The position numbers were made by a program, and so were the translations under genes. This document shows positions 10,901 through 20,749 of a DNA stretch of 64,000 nt, in pieces. Numbering within the stretch: the stretch's first letter is position 1; each line of letters starts with the position of its first letter. Origin of the DNA: Climacteris rufus (Eukaryota > Chordata > Aves > Passeriformes > Climacteridae); contig VZRZ01005482.1 of assembly GCA_013398175.1 (NCBI GenBank), positions 186,608-250,607 of the forward strand, read 5' to 3'. Under the pieces are notes generated by a model that searched no databases, was not told where the DNA came from, and worked only from the letters and a program-made list of their open reading frames with translations.

Positions 10901-13900
10901 AAAGACAAAAAGACAAGCAGGCACAAGTGAGGAAACACCACCTTTCTCTGCAGTACCGAACACAGTGTATTTCATGTTTCTTGGCAGAAATGGCAGCCAG
11001 TGCCCCTGCATGGGTGGTGCAATAAGGAATAGCTCCAAGAGAAATGTTGGCTGGTGTAGTTGCTCTGTGGGGAATTATGTCACCTCAAGGTCCCTTTGTG
11101 TTAGAGGGAAGTGTGTTTGTGCTGGACCCAGTGGTAGCTCTTGGCTGAGCAGGTACTTGGAGGGTAAATGTGTCTCACTGCAGCTGAATAACCAGCTCTC
11201 AACTCTCTGGGGGTGCTGGCTGTGTTGTCTTCAAGGGGCTGGGTTTAAAAAAGACAGAAATGTTAGGAAGTCAGAGTTGGAAAATTAAATCCACTAAAAG
11301 AAAAGCTTATGCAAATAATGTTAGTAGCATCTACTTATATAGTAAGTAGATACTACTAAATAGCTAATTACAAGATACTACTAAGTAGATCTACTTGTAT
11401 AGTAAGTAGATAGTGTCAAATTTGGGCCTGGTATAATTAGTTGACTAGAGTATGTGATCTTGAAGTCTTGGGCCTTGTGCTGCAACACTGAGAAAAACAG
11501 TGACTGTGACTTATTTTTTTTGGTTGAGGATGGTGTTTGCTGTACTCCTGCATAGTGCTGTCTTTGGCAAGCCCAGCTCTGCCCATGACCAAGGGATTAA
11601 AGGCCATTAAATGTGACTTCTGATTACGAGAAGGCTAAGTACATCACCAGAGCAGTGTGTGTTGTAGTTCTGTTCATAATACCTTCGTGTGCTGCTGAGA
11701 TCTTGGCTTGGAGTAGCTGTCCCAAGGCTGCAGGGCAGCTGGTGTGTGGGGCTGTCATGTGACAAGGACAGCACAGGCTGATGAGGCAAGACATTACAGC
11801 CCTGCCATCTCTGCTTGCTGGCAGTGTGATAAACTTGAACTCTGGACTGATTTCAGCCAAGAACCTGGAGCCAGATGAGCCAGCTGCTTGACTAGTGCTG
11901 AGTGAGGGGGAAGGATAAGGGTTGGATAAGGAGGAAACGTTCCCAGCTCTGGGAACTGGAGAGGAGAGTGGTGCTTGTGTCATGGGTGCTGGAGATTTCC
12001 CCTGCTTTCTTGCCTCCATCCTGTTTCTAGCAGCACAGAGCAGAGAGGTTGGACTGACTTGCCTACACTCCTGGATGTTTCAGACTTTACAGTGGAGAGT
12101 TGAACCACAAAGTAGAGCTTTGATTTGGGTCTAAAATACAGCCTAAGTGTAGTCCATTTTGGTAAATGTTTGATGTGATGCACGCTTGTATAATTGAAAT
12201 CCTGAAGGGCATGTGTATTTTTGGCAGTGCCATATTAATGATTTATGTTTGTAGGCTAGTGACAGGATGATGCAGTGGAGTGGCCTGCTGGTGCAATTGG
12301 AAGTTGTGGCTGCCAGGTGCAAAGCTGAAGGTGCCAACGGATTTTGTTGCAGTGTTATATCTCTTAGATGTTGTTCTTTAGTGTTTACCTCAGTGATTTG
12401 TGGGACTTGTATCTTGGAGCTTCCTGTGTTATCCCATATGTATTCTACAGCATAATATGAAGATTTTCCATATCACTTGTAATTTAAATGTTGCGTGCGA
12501 TTTGCACAGATTGAGAGATTTTTCTGCTGGCAAGACTTCATGGGGAGGCAGATTTCCTACAAAAGCACATCCTGTGATGTGGAAGGTTTGTAGTAGCATG
12601 AAAAAGCTGGGTGCTGTGTCCTTTCCCATTTTTTGTCTCAGCATGGAAGCACAGAGATTATGCAATTTATCAGAGTGTGTCTGACAGAGTGGCAACCTGA
12701 ACTTGGACCTCTGTAATCCAAGTTGAGAGTCTCAGGGGATGGTTGTTCTGTTGAACTGTTACTCTAGGTTTCTTTGGTCATCAGTTTCTGGAGGCAGACT
12801 TGCTTACCAGAAAGCAGCTACTTGATCTTTGTATTTAGCTTACACAATTTGTCCTTGCCTTTGTAAGCTCTAATGAGAAATTAGACTATAAGCATAAAAA
12901 ATGAAAAGAGGGAAGGAGAGGTAATACTTGGTGTTTGCACTGCAATTCTGAATTCTCCAGGTTTCTCTTCTATTGCCAGGCATTATGTAGTCAGAGTTCA
13001 ACTGAGACACAGCTCTAAGTGGTGAACTAAATCAAGGCACCTCTAGGCACAACTTTCTTTGACATTGTGTGTTTTGGAGGGTTTTTCTTTGTTTGATTTT
13101 GAGTAAAATAAAAAAATAGTGTGGTTCTGTCTGTACTTAAAGAAAATAATTGTGAAGGCAGGGAGGCGTGTTTGGTTCAAAGCTGGTCCATGCACAGTGT
13201 TGTGGCTGTGGGACACCAGAATGTCAGACGAGATGGGCTTAGGGAACAAGGGAGCCTCCATCAAGGAGATGGAATGCCCTTACACACAGAGGACAGAAGG
13301 GAATGGAAAGGCCAAGGTCTCACTTGGTTTCTTCTGAAAGCATAATAAAATCCTGGACAAAACTGCTGGGTTGAGAATATGCCAGATGGTGGGAAAGGTT
13401 TTAGCCTTCTTGCTTCCTGTTCAGTGGGTAACAGAACTTGATACATTTGCTGCTCAGGGTGTTGATGTGAGGAAGGGCAGCTGGAACTGGCCTCCTGAAG
13501 AGTATGCTGTGTTCAGCTGCACAGCTTCCCTTCCTGTCATAGAAGGGGCTCTGACAGTAAATTTGTCTCCTTGAGTAATGCCGAGTGATGAGTGGTCTGG
13601 ATGACTGTTACTTCACAGAATTATTTTCTCACGTGGTTCCCTGTTCCTTCCCAAGGTATAATTGAAAGGGATGAAACCCCTATGGAGAAAGAAATTGCCC
13701 GTCTGCATCGAGCGGACTTCGAATTCTCTCACATTTTCTACTTCTGCCGGAAAGGGTTTGAGGCCATAGTGGAAGATGAAGTCACTCAACGATTTTCCTC
13801 AGAAGAGCTGCTCTCCTGGAATCTGCTCACAAGGACTAATGTCAACTTCCATTACATCAGCCTGAGGCTGACTGTGGTGTGGGTCATTGGGGTGATAGTG

Positions 13901-16900
13901 CGGTACTGCTTCCTGCTGCCCCTACGGTAAGCTCGTGGTGCTGAGGGATTTTGTCAGTCTGGGAACAGGTAAATTTATGCTTTCTTGGTAGATGTCATCT
14001 CAGCTTTTTTTAATCCAAAAGCAGCATTGGCTTTTTTAACCTACTTAGAGGCTCCTTTTAGGTTAAGAAACCGTTCAAGACACTTATCTTGCTCATTCAC
14101 TGTGGAAAATAGAGTAGGACTAGTGGTCATATTTTCCATGAATGCTTCCCCTAATTCATGTGTATTGGCAACATAAATATAAGGTGGGTGAGCTCTAAAT
14201 GTCCCTGACACTGTAGGTATGGAAGTATCTGAATCTGCTACCTTTGCTACACCATGATTTTAAGCAATAGGTTGGGGAATTACTGAGTTAGACAGCTGCA
14301 TATGTCAAGTATCTGAGGAACAATTGAATTTCTGCAATCCCTTTCCAATTTAAAGAGGGAAAGTGTTACTACAATGAACAAAGCTACTTATTTTGATGTA
14401 ATGTTTGTTTTGTCTGTAGCTTTACCCTCGCTGCCATTGGGATTACGTCAATGATTCTGGGAACGACAGTGGTGGGACAGCTGCCAAATGGCAGGTAGGC
14501 ACTGTGGGTGAGGGTTGAACTTGCCAAGTTGCATCAGAGCAAATAGCTCAAGATTGGGAGTGGACAGATTTTACCTACAACAGATTACTCATAGTCCACT
14601 CCCCTCACAAATTTGTGACCTTGCTTCTAGTGGCATTTTGGACTTGGTCTGAGGTTGGCTTCTTGCTGGTCTTGATACTGAGGTTGATGGTTTCTCATGG
14701 GCTCCTCCTGCTGTCAGGAGATACTCAGATGGGGTGTTGTAGGGCAGGTAATAGTGTTGGGATGGAAAACACCTATTAAAGAGATGACAGCCTTGCCTGG
14801 GTAAATGGCACCAAGTCTGTGACACATTTAGACTGAGCTGCTGTAGCAAGTGAGTGGTAGAGCTGGGACTATCCCTCTGTGCTTCAGAATACCAGGAAAA
14901 TTTCAGCCCTGAGTTGTGTTGAGTAGGCTGGAGAACATTGCATGTGTGTCTAGCTGCTTTCCAGGATGCTTCAGATGTCTGATTTCTTTCAGTGTGAAAA
15001 ACTACCTGAGTGAAGTGGTTCACCTCACGTGCTCCCGCGTCCTCGTCAGGGCTCTGTCTGGTACTATCCGATACCATAACAAGTGAGTGAGCACAAGTGT
15101 GGCTGTGCTTGTATGTGTGTGAGCATCCCACTTGAAATGGGGGCAGCTCTTTCCTGAGCTGCAAGTCAATGTCACACTAGAGGCTGACTCACCTGACAGC
15201 TTCATGGAATTGCTGTGTGTGTAATGTGGTGCTTAGTGCACTAGAAGTCTAACAAATAAATATGTAATTGCAGGGAAAACAGGCCTCAGAAAGGAGGAAT
15301 TTGTGTTGCCAACCACACATCACCGATAGATGCAATCATTTTGACAAACGATGGATGCTATGCAATGGTATGAGGAGATCTATGATGACCACAGTAGAGG
15401 GACCAGGAGAGGGAAAGATTGTGGGATATTGGTTGTGGACTTCAGTACTTAACTTTCCCAGTGGAGATGTTTCCTTGAGCACTGGTCAGTGGGGAAAAGT
15501 GTAAATTGTGTTGAACTTTGTCTATTTATTATGTGCTGGGGAAGTTGTCCTGGCAGTGTAAATGCCAGGCTCTTCATCTTCTGAAGTACTGGAGATACAT
15601 TTCCATGCGAGCGTTCAAGTGAATACATTTTAACAGTTTTGTGGTCACTGCTCAGTTCTGGTTTGCAGTCTCCAGTGTGTGTGGGGTTGGGGTTTTTTTT
15701 GGAGAGGAGGAAGTTCTGCCTTCCAGGTGTCTCAGATGCTGTTGTGCCTTGCTGGGCTTGCAGGTTGGCCAGGTTCACGGTGGGCTGATGGGAGTTATCC
15801 AGCGAGCCACGGTCAAGGCCTGTCCTCATGTCTGGTTCGAGCGCTCCGAGATGAAGGATCGCCATCTAGTGACTAAAAGGTGAGGTGTGGGCTGGGCTGG
15901 CTCCCTGGAGAGTCATCAGTCAAACACCAGGGTGAGGGGATTGGGGAGCGAGTTGCAGGGGTGCTGTGCAGCACACTGGGTCACTCAGAGTGACCTGAGT
16001 GTGCTTGCTTATGTGGGCTTTGCAGTAAACAGCAGTCAAAATGTCAGGTGCCCAGGGCACCAAGGAAGGCTTGGAAAGTTTATGCAGGATGAAATGGTTC
16101 AGACCAAAGGTTCTGGTAAGGTCTGGATTGCAGACTGTCACAAAGCATCTCAGTTGGGTAGCCATCAGTATAATAACTAATGTCTGAATTCAGATGTGCA
16201 TTTTGAAAGGATGTAAAGATACTTAAATTCTGGGATTTTCTGTTGAAGAGAAATACTGATGATAAAATGGGCTTTCTGTGACAAAACTGTCTCAACTTCA
16301 CTGGAAATTGAGGCACTAGAAATAACAAGCTTTATTTGTTTGGGTGAAGAGCAAAATGTCTCATTATAAGACTGAACTGTGTACAAAAGCAGTTGTCTGC
16401 AGAATGTCACCAAAGGCATACCTGTGAACACTGTAGTGCAGGGATAGAAATTTGCCTAATTTTTAGAGAACTTTTAGGTTAATTTTGACAGGTTAACTTC
16501 TTCACTGGTTTATTGGGCCCAGTGCAGTAGGACAGCTTTGCCAAGTCATCCAAGTGTTGCTCAAGTAGAGTGAGCTTCAGGCATTTAGGAATCCCTTTTA
16601 AAAGAAATCTGCTGTTAAGTAAGCAGAGCCTGGCTGAACCACTGCATCACTGTTTGTTTTCCTCAGGCAGGCAATTTCTTGAAGATTGAGTTGATCAGAG
16701 TTAGTTGCACTGACTTAATGGTGTACATTTGTTGGCTTCCCTGACAGTCATTAATAAAATAATGTGGAGGGAAGAAAACAGGATGTTGTTGCCTTAGTGT
16801 AATGCACCAGGAGCCTAAGGAATGGCTTGAATGAAGCTTCAGTTTCTGTAAAAATGAAAAGCAAGTACAAATTAGTGTATAGTAACAGGCTTTGGTTTCA

Positions 16901-19705
16901 AACATATGTAATACATAAAGACACTCTTAATGCACCTGCCTGAAGAAAGAAGAGTGGAAAGGAGCTGTTTTTTTAAGCTTTGCTTCTGCTTCCACAGACT
17001 CAGGGAACATGTGGCAGATAAGAGCAAGCTCCCAATCTTAATTTTTCCAGAAGGTAAGAAGCTGAACTACTTATCCCTGTTCAGTGCGGATGTCATTCCT
17101 GTTCTGTTTTCATGTTCTGTGTCTTCAACTCTGGCTTAAACTTTGTTAGGGCATTCCTGTTTTTTGTCTTTAATATAAGATTACATGGAGACAACACAGT
17201 ACTATCCCTGGCTGTTGGTTCTCTTGGCAGAAGCTGTAGGCAGAAGAATGTCAAGATTGTTTATTTTGCCCTGTCAATATGACTTCACTGTCATACAGAT
17301 TTAACCTCAGTGTTGTGCTTTTTGTCTTGCACACATTCTGACTTAATTTAGGGAGTCTGTCACAAGATAAAGGATAAAAGTAAGCAGGGGAGAGATGCTT
17401 AACTTGCACTCACTGAGCAGCAAATGCAGGCCCTTTATGGGCAAGACCTGTATGTTGATGTAAATTTGCTAGTGAAATGGGGTAGGCTGTGTGATTCAAT
17501 GACTTTATCTTCTGGACAGGCACCTGCATAAACAATACATCTGTGATGATGTTCAAGAAGGGGAGCTTTGAAATAGGAGGGACAATCTATCCTGTTGCAA
17601 TCAAAGTAAGTGGAAACAGCTAGCTGCTGAATTTACAAGTTTGGAATGTGTTTTTGTCAGAGTGGCAGGAAGCTGTGTCATCACAGCTGCTATTGAAAAC
17701 ATGGTAGCTCTGGCAATTGGGTGCATGGCTGAAATGAAAGTGAAGTCCTTCAGCCTATGGAGCCTGCCTGGTAGGCCCTGGTGGGGTCAGCTTCTTCCTC
17801 CAGAAACCTGAAAGGTAGGGAGATCCAGCTAGTCCTTCTGGAGCTGAAGGGAAGAAAAGCATGCTGCTCACAACAGACGAAACTCTTTTGGCTGTTCAGG
17901 CAATTGGGTGACATCTGCTGCTGGTTCTGTCATGTAATCCCAGGTCTGAGAGGCTGTGATGGTCTGGGGAAAGGGACAATAACTTTTTTGTGATCCTTTA
18001 CAGTATGATCCTCAGTTTGGAGATGCATTCTGGAACAGCAGCAAATACAACATTGTGAGCTATCTGCTGCGAATAATGACCAGCTGGGCCATCGTTTGCA
18101 ATGTGTGGTACTTGCCACCAATGGTTAGAAAGGTAATCCAGCATCTGGCTGACTGATGGCTATTTAAGAACTTGACTGTGTCTGCAAGTGCCTTTTTACT
18201 CTTTTTTTTTTCCCCCCCAAAACCTTTACCCACCCCATGTCTCCAAACCACAGGGGTTTTTTTGGCTTTTTGTCAGTGTTGACTGATGTATGATTAGACT
18301 TAGTTTTTTCTGATGCAACTTGGTACCATCAGCAGTGCATCAGATGTGTAAAGGATAGCAGTAAATACAGCACTGTTCACTGTAGCAGTAGTGTTAACGT
18401 TCCATCCTGTTGGAGCAAAATTTTCTCCTAATTTCAACATTTTCGAGAAAAAATTGGCTAAATTATTATCACGTGGGAACATCAGATTGTGATGTTGGCA
18501 TGATAAGGGATGGATTGTTTGTCAGTGAGCTAATTTGATGAGGCAGCAGATAAAAAACGTTTTGAAAGTCTACTTCAATTGATTTATCTCTGCTCTGACT
18601 ATGTTGAAATTATGACCCTTGAAGGAAGATGAAGATGCTGTTCAGTTTGCCAACAGAGTGAGGTCAGCCATTGCTCGCCAAGGAGGACTGACTGAACTTC
18701 CCTGGTGAGTGATGCTGTCCTTGTTGGACTTCATTAGCCATCTGTGGTTAGTTTGGTTGAGGGGTGCTTCCTCCCTTAGCTTTGTGGCAGATGACATTCA
18801 ACATCACTTTATTCCACTCAAGAGAAAAGAAGGGAGTAACTCCACATGTATGTATGTGAAACTAAAAATAAAGCTGGATAAAGTCTTTGGAACATGTAGC
18901 ATGCAGTGAGTTTCACCTAAAGGCTTGATGCTTTTAAAGCAAGTCCGTTCACAGTTGTTTCTCATCTTGTGACTTCTGCTGGGATTAAGTAGCATAAGTG
19001 AAGTTACTTGGCAAATGATGAATAACAAACAGTAAAACAGGGCTTGAGGTTTTGTGCTCTTTCTCATGTCCTACCTCAGTGAGTAGCAGGATAATGCCTA
19101 GATTTCATAGGAAACAAACTTGAGAGCAAAATTCTGATGAAGAGACTGGGTGAAGAAATTAAACTATGAGGCCCAACTGGTCCTCTAAATCATATAAAGG
19201 AATACAACTCTAGTGTTGCAGAACATTGACTGCCTCTACAGTCTAGGAAAGTAGCATCCCAGATTGCCAAAGATTTCTGTTGTGTAGGTACAGTGCATTA
19301 CCAATATGAGTAGGCTGCTTTAATGGGCTGAATTCAAAATTTGCACTATGTAAGTGATGCCTTTTTAACCACCTAAAATCAGAAGCATGTGTGGCTTAAG
19401 GTAAAGGTTTTAATAAATGTGCTTAAAATTGGATATTCTAGAAATTCTAAAGAAAAGCCTTTAATAATAACAATAATTTAGGCTAAAACTACAGTTGATT
19501 AAGATAGTTCATGCATAGTTTGATAACAACAGTCATAACAGTCATGATGGGTTACTTTTCCCTCTTGCTCTATTCCAGGGATGGAGGTCTGAAACGAGCA
19601 AAAGTCAAAGACACTTTCAAAGAAGAACAGCAGAAAAACTACAGCAAGATGCTAGTGAGAAATGGATCAATAGGAAGCTTATCTACAGGAACAGAGTCAG
19701 ACTGA
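7837..19705 (+). CDS. GPAT3: GPAT3, glycerol-3-phosphate acyltransferase 3 (11 exons, N-terminus missing)
   Basis: An ER-membrane enzyme of this family transfers a fatty acyl group from acyl-CoA to sn-glycerol-3-phosphate, making lysophosphatidic acid, the first step of glycerolipid and triacylglycerol synthesis. The coding exons are 7837-7909, 13656-13926, 14420-14494, 14993-15082, 15274-15367, 15764-15879, 16998-17053, 17520-17605, 18004-18132, 18625-18704 and 19579-19705. They join in frame to 1197 nt, giving 398 residues and TGA. Counting from the first W, two hydrophobic segments lie at about 93-113 and 116-137, NHTSPID at 183-189, and FPEGT at 256-260; the motif H and D are intact. Stretches such as EAIVEDEVTQRFSSEEL and WNLLTRTNVNF point to GPAT3 rather than its paralogue GPAT4. 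Mammalian GPAT3 has about 434 residues, so roughly 45-50 N-terminal residues lie in an exon I could not find. No frameshift or premature stop was seen. Confidence 0.95.
8045..8603 (-). mobile_element. Solo LTR of an avian endogenous retrovirus (minus orientation)
   Basis: Read on the minus strand it starts TGTGCAGGTTTTGGCTG and ends near GGGATAAACCACACCT, the two ends of an LTR type I recognise as common in bird genomes. It is flanked by ctgaa (8040-8044) and ctgat (8604-8608), a 5-bp target duplication with one change, which fits an ERVL-like integration. A TATA-like agtatatta lies opposite 8322-8330, and a weak poly(A)-like signal lies near 8155. There are no internal retroviral genes. It lies antisense in a GPAT3 intron, 135 bp after exon A. 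Confidence 0.85.
8604..13655. other. GPAT3 intron A-B, remaining sequence
   Basis: About 5 kb between exons A and B after the LTR. It has a short poly(A) run near 10087, a G8 run near 10045, and the hairpin repeat at 11329-11411. Several 60-130 codon open frames occur on both strands, but none has recognisable domains or splice context. No RNA gene seen. Confidence 0.7.
11329..11411. repeat. Duplicated imperfect palindrome (two 23-bp hairpins, 60 bp apart)
   Basis: A 23-bp hairpin, atctactta-tatag-taagtagat, lies at 11329-11351. A one-base variant lies at 11389-11411. The intervening DNA repeats tactactaa units, and agtagatctact at 11384-11395 is itself a perfect palindrome. This looks like a locally expanded inverted repeat in an AT-rich part of the intron. 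Confidence 0.75.
13656..13926 (+). CDS. GPAT3: GPAT3 coding exon B
   Basis: The largest exon here (271 nt) completes the split glycine and encodes residues from GIIERDETPMEKEIA to LLPLR. It holds the family-diagnostic HIFYFCRKGFEAIVEDEV region and the first transmembrane segment (RLTVVWVIGVIVRYCFLL). Acceptor cccaag, donor gtaagc. It ends after two bases of an arginine codon. Confidence 0.95.
14420..14494 (+). CDS. GPAT3: GPAT3 coding exon C
   Basis: This exon encodes the second hydrophobic segment (FTLAAIGITSMILGTTVVG) and the following QLPNG turn. Acceptor gtctgtag, donor gtaggc. The 75 nt keep phase with both neighbours. Confidence 0.92.
14993..15082 (+). CDS. GPAT3: GPAT3 coding exon D
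   Basis: It encodes the segment from NYLSEVVHLTCSRV to SGTIRYHN that leads into the acyltransferase domain. Acceptor tttctttcag, donor gtgagt. It is 90 nt long and ends after two bases of a lysine codon completed in exon E. Confidence 0.93.
15274..15367 (+). CDS. GPAT3: GPAT3 coding exon E (catalytic motif I)
   Basis: It carries GGICVANHTSPIDAIILT, that is acyltransferase motif I (HX4D), whose His and Asp form the catalytic pair in this superfamily. Both residues are present. Acceptor taattgcag, donor gtatga. It ends at ATG in phase 0. Confidence 0.95.
15764..15879 (+). CDS. GPAT3: GPAT3 coding exon F
   Basis: It encodes VGQVHGGLMGVIQR through KACPHVWFERSEMKDRHL, one of the most conserved blocks shared by GPAT3 and GPAT4 and probably part of substrate binding. 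The acceptor is gggcttgcag; a second in-frame AG 9 bp downstream is less likely because the VGQ residues are conserved in the family. Donor gtgagg. Confidence 0.95.
16998..17053 (+). CDS. GPAT3: GPAT3 coding exon G
   Basis: A small 56-nt exon that encodes REHVADKSKLPILIFPE and the first base of the next glycine. The FPEGT substrate-binding motif is therefore split across the intron to exon H. Acceptor ttccacag, donor gtaaga. Confidence 0.94.
17520..17605 (+). CDS. GPAT3: GPAT3 coding exon H
   Basis: It completes the FPEG glycine and encodes TCINNTSVMMFKKGSF followed by EIGGTIYPVAIK, covering motif III and the PVAIK block near motif IV. Acceptor ctggacag, donor gtaagt. It ends in phase 0. Confidence 0.95.
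18004..18132 (+). CDS. GPAT3: GPAT3 coding exon I
   Basis: It encodes YDPQFGDAFWNSSKYNIV through TSWAIVCNVWYLPPM, 43 whole codons in phase 0 at both ends. It finishes with VRK where mammals have TRE, a small local change at the exon junction. Acceptor ctttacag, donor gtaatc. Confidence 0.95.
18625..18704 (+). CDS. GPAT3: GPAT3 coding exon J
   Basis: It encodes EDEDAVQFANRVRSAIARQ and GGLTELP, ending inside the tryptophan codon. The acceptor is ccttgaag. Another AG lies 4 bp downstream at the gaag repeat, but only this choice keeps the frame. Donor gtgagt. Confidence 0.93.
19579..19705 (+). CDS. GPAT3: GPAT3 terminal coding exon K
   Basis: It encodes WDGGLKRAKVKDTFKEEQQ then NYSKMLVRNGSIGSL and a short tail ending TGTESD before TGA at 19703-19705. 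From memory, the tail runs several residues past the end of human GPAT3, which stops soon after SKMIVGNG. Acceptor ctattccag. Confidence 0.95.
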
Positions 19706-20737
19706 ATGGTGGTTCTTGAAAACTAACTTTGCACAACCAGCCTTAGCAGGAATAATTTTTTTTTTAAATTAAAAAAATCCTGACAAAAATAGAGCAAGAA
19801 AACAACAAAATCCTTCATTGTGTGTGTGCATATTCTCTGTGTGGCTGGTACAGAGTCTGCCAAGGGCAGTGTCTCTGTATTCCTCCCTGTTCACTCTTTC
19901 ACTCTCCTGCCCCCCCTCCATCTTCATGTGATGATGCACTGCAGCTCCTGGTATTCCCCAGCTGAATGCCTGCAGAGTTAGGAGATGAAAAAAGCATCAC
20001 AGTTTTTCTGAGTTTATAAGGATGAAGGGAAGTACACTGAACAGATGCTGTCAGGACACTGGTTGTGAAGATACCTCTTGTTCCTGGTACTTTGAAGGTT
20101 TAAACATAACCAAATTTTGTCTTTTTTTTTTTCATGTTGCTCACAGACTTTTTGTTGTAGATTACTTAAATAACTTGTTTTAGGATGTTATCAGAATTGT
20201 AAAATTGACTCTTTGTTAGCTTGCACCTGGATGTGCAAGGAGGGACTGGAAGCAGGGGCTGCAGAGACCCGACAGGATGGGAAAGCAGCTGCCCTGCCAA
20301 AAGCACAGTCCATGGACCATGAGGTATTTGGTGGCCTTATAACGTGGTATTGCCTTTATTGAGAACTGCTGCCTGAGGAAAGATAAGGGGCATGTCCTCA
20401 ATCTCCCTGTGCACTGCTATTGTTGAAATGGCTTTCTTGAGCTCTGGAGCTGTCAAGGTAAGGTACAGCAAGGGGTTGGATGTCGTAGACTGAGACAGAT
20501 GAATTTTTGTGAAGTGGATTTTCAAGAGTACCCATCTGCAAAAATTATTGCTAATGGCTTAAAGTTCTCAAGAGAGCCACTCCAGAAACACATCTTGTGT
20601 TCTCTGGGCTAGCAATAGCTATCACAACTATAAGCATAGGATCTGTAAGTCAGCTATGATATGAAACATGGCATGTCCAAATCTGCAATATATTGCTGTC
20701 TGAATGTAATGAGAAATAAATTCTATATTTCTAATGG
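19706..20737 (+). other. GPAT3: GPAT3 3' untranslated region
   Basis: The sequence from the stop codon to the first good poly(A) signal is about 1 kb. It has an A/T-run segment soon after the stop (19754-19790) and a T-rich run near 20120. No downstream exon is needed to complete the protein. The end is inferred from the poly(A) signal, not from transcript data. Confidence 0.75.
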
Positions 20738-20749
20738 GTCTTGTGTGGC
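20715..20749 (+). promoter_or_regulatory. GPAT3 polyadenylation signal
   Basis: AATAAA lies at 20715-20720, and a GU-rich tract (tcttgtgtggc) follows about 20 nt later at 20739-20749. This is the usual layout of a vertebrate cleavage site, here expected at about 20733-20738. A second AATAAA at 21921-21926 has a weaker downstream element and could serve a longer 3' UTR. Confidence 0.65.

Noticed and set aside
14589..15164. 191-codon minus-strand open frame, the longest in the window
   Set aside because: It overlaps GPAT3 exon D and introns on the opposite strand, with no recognised domain. Antisense shadow or chance.
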